Assembly: GCA_947086415.1 (NCBI GenBank) | Contig: OX352301.1 | Location: 8,430,114 to 8,494,113, forward strand | From: Pammene aurita | Taxonomy: Eukaryota; Arthropoda; Insecta; Lepidoptera; Tortricidae | Direction: 5' to 3' | DNA: 64,000 nt | In this document: positions 40,727-51,953 of the stretch, piece after piece | Layout: the number at the start of each line of letters is the position of its first letter | Position numbering within the stretch: the first letter of the stretch is position 1 | Program-made: the position numbers and the translations under genes | The notes under the pieces: generated by a model | What the model was told of the DNA's origin: nothing | The model's database searches: none | What the model saw: the letters and a program-made list of their open reading frames with translations, nothing else

Positions 40727-41145
40727 GCATTAAAATACAATTCGAATACTTGTAATTACCGACTTAAGATTTGGATGCTCCCTTACACACAAATATACTT
40801 ACATTAACCTATATTTTTTCCAATAACCGTCATTAAAATGTAAGTCAAGATTACTATGTAGGTAACATTTTCTGATCGGCAACAATCTTATTGCATAACA
40901 TTTTAATTTATTATAGCGAAAGCTGTAAAATTCGCTTAGGCTTAATAATGGGGAGTTGCACGCGAACTTACGAATAACTGAAGGAATTGGGCGATCATTC
41001 ATTGTAATACGAGACTAATATTTAAATGGCAATGGTTATAAACTTGTAGGGTTTCTTGGGAGCCAAGAAAACCAGGTCATCCATTCACATTTATTCTGAA
41101 TATGACCAATGGAATCAAGAAATTTTTCTTTTGCACTCAGCAGAC

Positions 41146-41282
41146 CTATGATGGCAGATTTTATCAGCGAATAAGTTGATATAAACCTGATAAAATGACA
41201 GTTGCCGCCATTGTTATCATTAATATTAATCATTTTATCAGGTTTATATCAACTTATCCGCTGATAAAATCTGCCATCATAG
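41146..41282. mobile_element. Foldback element with 53-bp arms
   Basis: CTATGATGGCAGATTTTATC opens the left arm (41146-41198), which is matched by its reverse complement at 41230-41282 with only a single mismatch that I could find. The loop is 31 bases. Such long, nearly perfect arms suggest either recent origin or selection for foldback structure. Confidence 0.75.
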
Positions 41283-41761
41283 GCCTGCAGGACGCGTATC
41301 ATGGTTGTCATTTTATCGCTTATCACGTCATGCGTCACTTTCCCACTTACATACTTGTTAGAACGTGACAGCTATGGTGACAGGGGATAAAAATCCGGCT
41401 ATATATTGGGCTAGCAGAACTGAAAAATATTATGATCTCCAAGACGGGCTCTACAACAGTACCAATTCATACCTCTGGTCTATATTGCTTCTGCTTACCG
41501 TGCTTCTTTCATGATTAGGATGGTATTGATGATCCATCCCCTACTCAGGCAAAACAAACTCTAAATCGATTTAATAATCTACTTGTGTGATGAATACAAG
41601 CCTTATTGAACTTGTGGGACTAGGTCGATTAATGTGAAACCATCTCATTTCTATTTAATCCTATTGTACATCTATACGACTTAAAATTATATCAAATCTT
41701 TTGTTGGGGCACAGAAAAGAGATGTAATCTCGCAAGGTATGAGTCCCTCATATATGTAGTG
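41283..41761. other. Intergenic sequence with a SINE-tail fragment
   Basis: No gene. ACAAGCCTTATTGAACTTGT...GGGACTAGGTCGATTAATGTG at 41596-41632 matches the body of the tRNA-Arg SINE (compare 52139-52182), without head or tail. Confidence 0.5.
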
Positions 41762-42168
41762 TAGCATGCCGAAAGAACGCCAGCTACATCTTGCGGCGTC
41801 CCTTGGGACTATCCGCGCGATTACTTTGTTTACCGGCCAAGTTGCGCGAGTCAGGGTAGATTAGATCGTGGTTCGTCTACTTATAGATATGTGGCGCCGA
41901 TATCAAAATATGATCACCATATCATATGTCTTTTTTTATTTTGAAAGAAGCTGACGACTAAGAAAAGAGGATATTCGCATCAATTTTAAATTCAAATTTT
42001 GTAGGAGTTTGGAATAGTTTTTGGTTTTAGTCGAGAAGACAGATAGATTGTGAACCTCAAGCGGTGCAGTTGTCAGAATCCATTTTGACATCCCTTTTTT
42101 CCTATTTTAATCTGAGTTTGATTATTTGTTGGGCGTGATTGGAATTAGTATTTTGTGATATTGGATAT

Positions 42169-42857
42169 GTGGATAAGACGAAGATCATGTCAAATACCCA
42201 TGTAGCACCAACTCCCGTTACAATCGGAGACTTTACACTCGAAGTTGTGGACTATTATATATACTTAGGACATACTGTCCAGTTAGGTAGATCCAACTTC
42301 GAGAAAGAGGTCAATCGACGAATCCGACTCGGTTGGGCAGCGTTCGGGAAGCTACGGCACATCTTTTTGTCCAATATTCCGCAGTGTCTCAAGACGAAAG
42401 TCTTTGACCAGTGTGTGTTGCCAGTGATGACATATGGTACTGAAACGTGGTCGCTTACAATGGGCCTCATAAGAAAGCTCAAAGTCACCCAAAGAGCAAT
42501 GGAGAGGGCTATGATTGGAGTCTCTCTGCGTGATCGCATCAGAAATGAGGCCATCCGCAGCAGAACCAAAGTAACCGATATAGCCCTCCGAATCGCTAAA
42601 CTAAAGTGGCAGTGGGCGGGGCACATTGCTCGTAGAACCGATGGCCGATGGGGCGGAAAGGTTCTCGAGTGGCGACCACGAACCGCAAGGCGCAGCGTGG
42701 GTAGACCCCCCGCAAGGTGGACTGATGACCTGGTGAAGGTCGCGGGAGTCCGCTGGATGCGGGTGGCGCAGGACCGGTCATTGTGGCACTCTTTGGGGGA
42801 GGCCTATGTCCAGCAGTGGACGTCTTTCGGCTGATATGATGATGATGATGATGATGA
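42169..42857 (+). pseudogene. 5'-truncated RTE insertion in the gypsy LTR
   Basis: Flanked by TGATATTGGATAT direct repeats (42156-42168 and 42858-42870). The right LTR shows the empty site, GATATTGGATATCACAAAAG at 48061. The insert encodes only the C-terminal ~220 residues of the RTE protein, from a GGATAAGACGAAGATC truncation point to the stop at 42834, and ends in a (GAT)n tail. It differs from the 36931-39489 copy at very few residues (Asp for Glu in DYYIYLG, Ala for Gly in RPRTARRS). It lacks that copy's extra G, so its frame is open throughout. Confidence 0.9.
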
Positions 42858-43022
42858 TGATATTGGATATCACAAAAGCGCCAAGTGCGTGCGCGTCGGA
42901 GGGGCGTCAAGCGTTTGCGGCCGGAACTGCGGTACTGTCCAACGCAGATATTGGATATCGCCTGTCGCGGTTGGGATACAGCGGCCAGCCGCTTCCAAAG
43001 GACTTGAGCCTGAATTACGCTT

Positions 43023-43215
43023 GGCTCACCAGGTGAAACCGGCGTATCGCCCTGGAATACGGCCGCCAGTCGCCTCTAAAGAACTCGAGTCCGCATTTCG
43101 CGTGGCTCACCAGGTGAAACCGGAGTGTCGCTCTAGGATACGGCCGCCAGTCGCCTCTAAAGGACCTGAGCCCGCATCTCGCCTGGCTCACCAGGTGAAA
43201 CCGGCGTGTCGCTCC
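43023..43215 (+). repeat. 81-bp tandem repeat in gypsy LTR
   Basis: GGCTCACCAGGTGAAACCGG recurs at 43023, 43104 and 43185, exactly 81 bp apart. The intervening text is GGAATACGGCCGCCAGTCGCCTCTAAAGGACCTGAG-like. The right LTR has two of these landmarks (48231, 48312) at the same spacing. The array lies in a frame open in both LTRs, which gives a 27-residue periodic peptide; no function is claimed for that peptide. Confidence 0.9.
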
Positions 43216-43553
43216 GTGAAGTACTCTAGAGTTTAATTGGGGACTTCGCATTTTATTTGCCGTGCTTTAGTTCTATATTGTTGTTACCATTCTTACATAT
43301 CTGCGATCCGCATTTTTATATTAACCCTAAATCCCCAAAATTCTAATTGCCTCATTTGACGGGCATACAAAGACCTGGCTCTTGAATTTAGGCTACTTTC
43401 AGCCAGCGAATCATCTGTCACCATCCATATCACTCGCCTCATTAATCCATTACTTTCCCCGCAGCCAAATTACCAGCCGAGTCTTTATTTGTACTTACTA
43501 GTTTTGCTAGTACTCCCTCGTTTTATTTTCCTTTCGTGTGGAAAGTAGACGTT

Positions 43554-43811
43554 TACGATACTAAGGTAATTATTGAATGTTAAATATCTTTATATCTATA
43601 TCATTATCGTCATTTTTATGTGAAATGCTAATTTTAAATAATCTGATTATTATTCTTAATTACATTCTATCCGGGTCTACGATACTAAGGAAATTATTGA
43701 ATGTGAAATATCTTTATATCGTTATCGTTATCGTCATTTTTATGTGAAGTGCTTATTTTAAATAATCTGATTATTGTAATTTAATTACATTCTATCCGGC
43801 TCGAAGGACCA
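43554..43811 (+). repeat. ~124-bp tandem repeats and tRNA-Tyr-like 3' end at LTR edge
   Basis: Units of TACGATACTAAGG(T/A)AATTATTGAATG...TTACATTCTATCCGG repeat at 43554 and 43678. The right LTR (49148-49520) carries an additional unit. Both arrays run into CTATCCGG(C)TCGAAGGACCA, which reads like the 3' end of tRNA-Tyr in sense orientation (43794-43811; one change at 49503-49520). Confidence 0.75.
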
Positions 43812-43854
43812 AATTGCTAATTTTAAATAATTTACTTAATCTGCAAAATTAAAC

Positions 43855-46800
43855 GTGTTAAAACAATTTAGGGCAATCAGATATCCGGGTCTTACTTACG
43901 CGGAATTAAAGTCTGAATTCGTTAAAACCTTCGACGTAGCCGATTTCGATTTCAAGCTCGAGAGCCAACTTCGCGCTTTATCACAGAAGGACAACCAGTC
44001 AGTGGTTGATTTTGTTATTCAGGCGCGCGATCTAAACGCAAAGCTTCGTACACCGGTTTCTGAAGACAACCTATTTAACATGATTAAATATGGAATTAAA
44101 CCTAGATATCATCCTTGTCTTGCAACTAACGTGGTTAGGGATATTGATGGTTTGTTAGAAGTCGCGTAAAATTTTGAAGCCTTTCAAGGTTCACGTCCAA
44201 CACGTTTAGCTATTGCACCGATTAGTGCTCAAGTTGTAGGTCAACCCAGTTCTATGGTGTGTATGAAGTGTGATGCAACTGGTCACAACTATCGTAATTG
44301 TCCTTACGTTTCTGGGGCAGTGTGCTTCAAGTGTAAGCGTGTCGGTTCAATCACCCGCGATTGTTCTAGTTGTAATTCTGGTCCGTCAAAAAACGAATTG
44401 GTGGCGCACTGAGAGGTCCATCGGTGTCGCCCGTTTATATTAATAATTCCCCGGATAATAGACTTTTTATTGATGCTTTAGTTGCTGGCTCTTCGGTAAG
44501 AGCTCTTTTGGAGTCTGGTGCTCAGGTTTCACTAATTGATATATCCCTCCTATTGGAGCTCGGTATAACATATCACGAGGATATCCGGCCTTATGTTGTC
44601 TCCGCCGACAATTCTTCTCTTGAAATTTTAGGTGGTTTGGACGTCCCCATTCTTTTTAGTGGCATTCGCGTTCTGCACCCCTGTCTAGTGAGCAGTAATC
44701 TTCCTACTGCATTTATTTTAGGAATTGAGTTTTGGAATGCTGTTGGTCTCACTGACATTTTAAAGAAGGCATCCGTGATGGTTTGTCAGGTAAGCTATAC
44801 GTCGCTACACATCATGTTCCTGTCGCAGTCCCACGAGTCATAGGTGAGGTTCGCTATGTCCACCCTCGTACGGTGCTTGCACCACTTCAGGAATCAAAAC
44901 TCCAATCTGTTATTAACGAGTTCGAGGAGATTTCTTCTGATAAAGCTGGATTAGGTTGTACTTCGTGGCTTTCGCATAAGATTGAGACTGTCGGTTCGCC
45001 CATCCGCCAACGTTACTATCCCTTATCTCCAGTCAAGCTTAAGATCTCAACGAAGAGATCGACAAGATATTAGAGTCAGGCGTCATTCGTCCCTCACGAT
45101 CACCCTGGGCTTCCCCAGTGGTGATGGTTACCAAGAAAGATGGTAGTGTCAGGTTTTGCGTGGACAGTAGGAAGTTGAACAGCGTTACCATCAGGAATTC
45201 ATACCCTCTCCCGCGCGTCCAGGACATCCTTGATAACCTACGAGGTGCCAAATATCTAACTGCGTTGGATTTTATTAGGAGCGCCTTTTGGCAAATCCCC
45301 TTAGCTGATAAGGCCAGTTGTGAGAAGACGGCCTTTATTGTACCCTTTGAATTCGTTCGTCTCCCTTTTGGTTTAACCAACGCTGCGTCCGAGATGCAGA
45401 GGCTTACTAACATGATTGTTAATTTTGAATATACCCCTGAGTCTGAGGATTTTATCCTCGGCTATGTTGATGATTTGATTTTGGTGTCTCGTGATTTTGA
45501 CAGTCATATGCGGCTTATTCGTAAGGTTCGTGATAGGCTGAAGGAAGCTGGTCTTACGGTTAATTTAGATAAGTGCGAGTTTTGTAAGTCTGAATTGAAG
45601 TATCTCGGCTACATCGTCAATGAGCGTGGTCTTCAAACTGATCCGAAGAAATTAGAAGCTATTAGGGATTACCCTACCCCTTCTTCTGCCAAGTCTCTAC
45701 GTGCTTTCATTGGTATGTGTTCGTATTATCGCCGTTTCGTGGATGGTTTTTCTTCGATTATTGCTCCTCTGACGGCACTTATTGGTAAGAGAAAGGGACG
45801 TGATCCCATCGATTGGAACGATAGTGCTAGTGAAGCTTTTTCTAAATTGAAGGATGCCTTGATGAGCGCTCCGTTGATGGCTTGCCCGGATTTTTCGAAA
45901 CCTTTTATCCTTCAATGCGACGCTAGCCAGGTTGGCTTAGGCTCGGTCCTGGCTCAAGAGTTTGACGGCGTTGAACATCCAATTGCTTATTATTCTCGTT
46001 TATTCACTAAAGCTGAACGTGGATACGGAACAACCAAACATGAGCTTCTCGCTGTTGTTGATTCCATAAAGCATTTCCGCGGGTATCTCGATGGAATGAG
46101 GTTTAAGATCATTACTGATCATATTGCTCTTAAATGGTTGATCACCCTTGATAATCCTACCGGGCGCTTGGCTCGCTGGGCAACTTTGATTTCCCAATAT
46201 AACTTTGAGATTGAACATAAAAAAGGTGTCCTTAATGTTGTTCCTGACTGACGCCTTGTCCCGCGCTCAGGTTGGGCTTATCTCATTCGCGCGTGGCGTG
46301 GCTCCTTCTGGAGATCCTTGGTATGAACGTATTTACCAGGGAGTTTTAGACAATCCCCAAATGTTTACTGCATTTGCTCTTCGGGATGGTGTCCTAATGC
46401 GCAGAGTAGCTATTGAAAACCCTTTAGCACCTAATCCATGGCGTATAGTTCTTCCTGCTTCAAGGACTAGAGAGGCGGTTGCTGAAATTCATAATGGATT
46501 TCCCAACGTTCATCCTGGTGTTATGAAGACGTATTTAAAAGCTCGTGATTTATACTACTGGCCGAATATGTATCGTGATGTTACAAGGTTCCTTTCCGAA
46601 TGTCAGATTTGCAAGTCTTATAAAATTGCAAATTCACAACCTCGTGGACTTCGCTTATTTCCTCGTCGTGTTGCGGCTCCAATGGATCTTCTTTCCATTG
46701 ACTTAATTGGTCCTTTACCTGTTAGCCGTAATGGTTGTCGTTATATTTTGACTTTGGTTGACGTTTTTACCAAATTTGTTTGGTTGGTCCCTTTAAAGTT

Positions 46801-47510
46801 GGTGAATGCGAGGTCAATATCGATGGCATTAGAGTCGGAGGTTATTTTGCGGTACGGTGTTCCTCTGTGACAACGCTACGGTTTTTCATAGTCGTCAATT
46901 TCTGGATTTCTTAACGAGTTATAATATTCCGGATCCGTGTTATACCCCATATTATTCGCCACAAGCGAATGTTGTGGAGAGATATAACCAAGTTGTGATC
47001 ACTATGTTGAGCATTCTAGTTGAAAATGACCAGCGGAATTGGTCAGGTCTTTTACATCGGGTCGCTCTTTATTTAAACTCTTGTATAAATCTGGCTACTG
47101 CTTATACACCGAACTTTTTGATGTACGGCCGCGAGTTGCCAATGATTCGTGAGCGTGTTGAGAATCAGGTTGGTGACCAAGATGTGGGACTCAGCCGGAT
47201 GGAACGCGCTTCGAATCTTCAGACGCTTCGTGAGGTGTACGATAAGGTTACGGATTCAATGGCTTTGGCTTTTCATCGTAACGCCGCCAAGTTTAACAAG
47301 AACCGTTCTGCGCCCAGAATCGTTGGCGATCAAATCGTTTGGCGCAGGAATTTCCAGCGTGGCTCTACTGACCCTCTTCGGGGCGGAAAATTCGCCCCAC
47401 GTTTTGTTCGGTGCCGTGTGGTTAGACGAGTATCTCCACAGGTATACATACTGGCTGATTCCGATTCCAAGCACATCGGCACTTATCATATTAAAGATAT
47501 TCTCAAATAA
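43855..47510 (+). pseudogene. Gypsy Gag-Pol remnant
   Basis: A truncated Gag begins without an ATG directly at the LTR edge and meets an in-frame TAA at 44167. After it come zinc knuckles: CMKCDATGHNYRNC is intact, but the second (CFKCKRVGSITRDC) has lost its His. The protease shows LLESGAQVSLI, with Glu where the catalytic Asp is expected. Reverse transcriptase begins near 45100 (VTKKDGSVRFCVD) and has GYVDDLI at 45459. RNase H has LQCDASQVGLGSVLA (~45912). Integrase has a zinc region ending CQICKSY (~46600), MDLLSIDLIGPLP, CDNATVF (~46863) and SPQANVVERYNQ (~46960). Frame changes occur near 44412 (possibly the natural gag/pol shift), 44830, 45070, 46248 and 46865. No env frame was seen. Confidence 0.9.
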
Positions 47511-47665
47511 TTTCCTTTTGTTTGAGCATTTCCTTGCTCCTTTTTCCATGATCCCATCCCAGCCGTCATGTCTTGGACCACGTGATGCGTTGGTTTGTTG
47601 TGTATCATTTTGTTTGTTTGTTGGTTTTTTTATTGTTTGTTTCTTTGTTTGGTAGGGAGATGCTC

Positions 47666-49570
47666 TAGCATGCCGAAAGAACGCCAGCTACATCTTGCGG
47701 CGTCCCTTGGGACTATCCGCGTGATTACTTTGTTTACCGGCCAAGTTGCGCGAGTCAGGGTAGATTAGATCGTGGTTCGTCTACTTATAGATAGGTGGCG
47801 CCGATATCAAAATATGATCACCATATCATGTGTCTTCTTTTATTTTGAAAGAAGCTGACGACTAAAAAAAGAGGATATTCGCATCAATTTTAAATTCAAA
47901 TTTTGTAGGAGTTTGGAATAGTTTTTGTTTTAGTCGAAAAGACAGATAGATTGTGAACCTCGAGCGGTGCAGTTGTCAGAATCCATTTTGACATCCCTTT
48001 TTTCCTATTTTAATCTGAGTTTGATTATTTGTTGGGCGTGATTGGAATTAGTATTTTGTGATATTGGATATCACAAAAGCGCCAAGTGCGTACGTGTACC
48101 GCGTCGGAGGGGCGTCAAGCGTTTGCGGCCGGAACTGCGGTACTGTCCAACGCAGATATTGGATATCGCCTGTCGCGGTTGGGATACAGCCGCCAGCCGC
48201 TTCCAAAGGACTTGAGCCTGCATTACGCTTGGCTCACCAGGTGAAACCAGTGTATCGCCCTGGAATACGGCCGCCAGTCGCCTCTAAAGGACCTGAGCCC
48301 GCATCTCGCCTGGCTCACCAGGTGAAACCGTCGTGTCGCTCCGTGAAGTGCTCTAGAGTTTAATTGGGGACTTTGCATTTTATTTGCCGTGCTTTAGTTC
48401 TATATTGTTGTTACCATTCTTACATATTTGCGATTCGCATTTTTAAATTAACCCTAAATCCCCAAAATTCTAATTGCCTCATTTGAAGGGCATACAAAGA
48501 CCTGGCTCTTGAATTTAGGCTACTTTGAGCCAGCGAATCATCTGTCACCATCCATATCACTCGCCTCATTAATCCATTACTTTCCCCGCAGCCAAATTTT
48601 TTTTTTTTTTTTTTTTTTATACCACGACGGTGGCAAACAAGCATACGGCCCGCCTGATGGTAAGCAGCTACCGTAACCTATGGACGCCTGCAACTCCAAA
48701 GGCGTCACATGCGCGTTGCCGACCCTTTACAAAAAGGAGGATTCACTGTGTTGACGACTAAAGGAACAAGAAGGTCCCTCATCGTCAACACACTGGGTCC
48801 TCTTTGAGCTCTTTGGCAACCTTACTCACCAGCAGGAACACAACACTATGAGTAGGGTCTAGTGCTATTTGGCTGTGGTTTTCTGTAAGGTGGAGGTACT
48901 TCCCCAGTCGGGCTCTGCTCCAGATTTGAGCGATGACATTCGCTGAACGTGCCCTACCACACTTAGCGAGATGCCATTCGCAGTGCCCATACCTCTCTTT
49001 TTGGCGTAGTTTAAGGACATACCCAGGTCCGGACGTAGTTTAAGGACATACCCCGGGTCCAAAATTACCAGCCGAGTCTTTATTTGTACTTACTAGTTTT
49101 GCTAGTACTCCCTCGTTTTATTTTCCTTTCGTGCGGAAAGTAGACGTTTACGATACTAAGGTAATTATTGAATGTTAAATATCTTTATATCTATATCATT
49201 ATCGTAATTTTTATGTGAAATGCAAATTTTAAATAATCTTATTATTATTCTTAATTACATTCTATCCGGGTCTACGATACTAAGGAAATTATTGAATGTG
49301 AAATATCTTTATATCGATATCGTTATCGGTATTTTTATGTGAAGTGCTTATTTTAAATAATCTGATTATTGTAATTTAATTACATTCTATCCACTAAGGA
49401 AATTATTGAATGTGAAATATCTTTATATCGATATCGTAATCGTCATTTTTATGTGAAGTGCTAATTTTAAATAATCTGATTATTGTAATTTAATTACATT
49501 CTATCCGGCCCGAAGGACCAAATTGTTAATTTTAAATAATTTACTTAATCTGCAAAATTAAACGTGTTAA
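47666..49570 (+). repeat. 3' LTR of the gypsy element (interrupted)
   Basis: Preceded by a purine-rich GGTAGGGAGATGC, a candidate polypurine tract. Lacks the RTE insertion of the left LTR but contains a poly(T)-bounded insertion (48599-49058), two instead of three 81-bp landmarks and one additional ~124-bp unit. Confidence 0.8.
48599..49058 (-). mobile_element. Retroposon insertion with poly(A) tail (minus strand)
   Basis: A run of about 20 T (a minus-strand poly(A) tail) starts ~460 bp that are absent from the left LTR, which reads straight through GCAGCCAAATTACCAGCC. CCAAATT (48592) and CCAAAATT (49059) look like the target duplication. It includes ACGGTGGCAAACAAGCATAC and GGACGCCTGCAACTCCAAAG, which I recognise as a frequent lepidopteran LINE 3' or SINE sequence. 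No open frame was recognised. Confidence 0.75.
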
Positions 49571-51953
49571 TGCAAATTACGAAGTGTTTTACTGCAGTAG
49601 GTAAGGATCAGGTGTATCAAATTACAGATAGCTACATGTTACATTTAAGTTAGAAAAAGCACCGGCAATCTTTTTAAAACGCAATATAGCCGAGCCCCAA
49701 TAGACCCCATTGAATTACGTTATGTAGTTTGAAATGAAAGCCTACACCAGGTGAGTCTCAATAAAAGATATATTATTTGTAATTTAACGATTCGTAAAAG
49801 AAGCATTCAAACTCAAACATTTATTCAGTAAGTAGGCCACAAGGGCACTTTTACACATCAAAGTAAAAGAGAGAAAAAAAAAAACAAACTACACCGGTTC
49901 TAACCCTACACCTCTGACCCGAGAAGAATTATGTCCGGCAAGAAACTCGGCGGGACTTATTTTTTCAAAACAACAGTACATCAAAACTAAACAATACATA
50001 TAAGTGCGTTCTTCTATAAGAAAACATATCAAACCAAGGTTAGATTAACCAACAATAGGTTATAGTTTAAGAAAAATACCAAAGAAAAAAGATAAGTCCA
50101 AATCTGACTATTGAAAATGAATTACATACAAGTTTGATATACTTTCTTACCTGAACTGTGTCTTCTACATAAATTTCCAAATTATAATAATCCATCATCA
50201 ACAGTTAGAAACAAATTTTGAATTTAAATAAAAAAAAAGTAAGTGATTCTAGTATACAATAAACATACTATTTCTAAATTATCCTTAGAAATGTATAAGG
50301 TCTCCAAGTGTCTTGATCTATTTATTCTATATAATAAAAAAAAATGGATAATCAATCAAGCACCGAATGTTGTGTCTAAAGCCAATTAAACTAAAATTAA
50401 ATATGATTAATAAAAAGTTACGTAAATGTGTTACCCCAGTTAGCCTAAACAGACCGGTCTCCACAAACAGCACCCGTTCACGAGTTTGACGCATATCTCA
50501 GCCATCGCCTCCCTCAACCTTTCTTCGGGAAAGTGGCGACCCGATCAACGACGCCACCATAAGCAGAGCCTTTTAAGCGAGCATGACATGTTCAAGCTGG
50601 CGGGCTTTATTAATTAATAAAAACTAGCCATGTTTAGTCTGGTGAGAAACACTATTCTGTGCTCGTATTTTACATGCGTGAACTAAATTACAATATAAAA
50701 GTGATTGGAGCATTGGAGCTCCGATCCTATCCCCCAATTCTATGAATCCTTTTTATGTAACCGGTATATTGAAATAGTATTAGGTAATTGCTCGGAACTC
50801 TTTGGAAAAAAACGTATTTATTATGAGTAGCAGTAGAACGAATAAGCACAACCATTATACTTATACCTAATTTCATTTATTAGTTTTTCATAAAAGCAGC
50901 TTTTGCGACATAATTTTATCAATTGAAGATTCTCCGAAAACACTAGGATCGTGCAACGTAGGTAATTGCTATGAATATTTAATGACACATTTAAATTCAT
51001 ATTTTTATACAAGCTTTTAGAAACGCTTTAAGAAACTCGCTTTTTCTCCTAATTAATGCCACGTTAGTGGAATCCGTAATGGAATTTATATCATCTCAAA
51101 GCGTTGAGAATTCCGTATGGTGTTAAAAGATAAAAGGCATTATCTGTTAAAAAGGTATAAGTACTTTAGGTACGTTACCTATATCAATTTATTTGCTTTT
51201 CCTTTGTAACCTTAAATTTCGAATGTAAGTAAGGTTTTTACTAGATCACGTCAGGTAAACCAAACGCACTTTGCCGTGAGCAACACGGCAAATTGCTTAC
51301 TAGGCACAGCGAGAAAAAACTAAATTTTTCACGCAACCTACTGTCTTATGGTTAGTCATGTCATGGTGCAGGGGCTATCAGCCTCCGATTCGCTAATTAA
51401 ACTTTTACGAGTATACTTATTATCGAACCAGCGGAGCGTAAGCGAAGCAAGTTCTTACAAACAACTTCTGGCTACTGGGACGTCTCGGCATTTCGATGGC
51501 TTTTTGATTTTGAGAGTTTGTTCCGTGATAACTTTAGTAACGCTTTTCTGATCTTCATGAAATTTGTTGGGTTTGTAGCAGAGATACAAGTACATATAAT
51601 TTGAGAGTTCGTATATGAGCAGTATTGATCAAGGGGTTGTGGAGCTAGAAGGCAAAAAAAAATTCTTCAGATTGGTCTTGTTATATTATTGGTCATCTCG
51701 TTTGCAAGAAAATCGCGAGTTCTGAGTTCGAGGTAGACTACTAGTTAACGAAAATGGAACTTGACCGCTAATAATGATGATAATATGTAAAAGAGTCTTC
51801 TACTTTTATTGAACGACCGTCAGAACCACGAGATAATGTCGTTTTCTGACCGTTAGACGAAATTTTCAACTTTTTTTAATACTAGGTTCAGTCCCGTCTA
51901 AGTTAACCTTCTTACGGTTAAGCTTTTAAATATTATCTTATCTAGACTTTAAC
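49571..51953. other. Intergenic sequence with one repeat domain
   Basis: About 2.4 kb without a supportable gene. ACCGGTTCTAACCCTACACC...GAAACTCGGCGGGACTTATT at 49890-49965 is shared, in reverse, with 14770-14850. The patch 50430-50620 is less AT-rich than its surroundings (CGCCTCCCTCAACCTTTCTT, GACGCCACCATAAGCAGAGC) and may belong to an unrecognised repeat or an old exon; I cannot tell. Confidence 0.4.

Larger units (their letters stand above)
41762..43861 (+). repeat. 5' LTR of the gypsy element (interrupted)
   Basis: Homologous to 47666-49570. Contains the RTE insertion (42169-42857), three 81-bp repeat units (43023 on) and an end region of ~124-bp tandem repeats (43554-43800). Confidence 0.8.
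41762..49570 (+). mobile_element. Decayed Ty3/gypsy LTR retrotransposon with nested insertions
   Basis: Left (41762-43861) and right (47666-49570) LTRs share TAGCATGCCGAAAGAACGCC at one end and AAATTAAACGTGTTAA at the other. Once the separate insertions in each are removed, both are about 1.4 kb. The interior carries Gag and Pol remnants in the order protease, reverse transcriptase, RNase H, integrase, which is Ty3/gypsy order. The left boundary could extend two bases to TGTAGC. No target duplication is evident, and no canonical TGG primer-binding site follows the left LTR. The element is dead: truncated Gag, several frame changes and both LTRs disrupted. Confidence 0.85.

Noticed and set aside
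41760..41763. LTR start at TGTAGC
   Set aside because: A TG start would be canonical, but the right copy reads TCTAGC at the same place, so I used the shared TAGCATG as the conservative limit.
43855..43857. Start of gypsy Gag at 43855
   Set aside because: The codon is GTG at the LTR edge and not an ATG. The frame is a truncated Gag and has no genuine start here.
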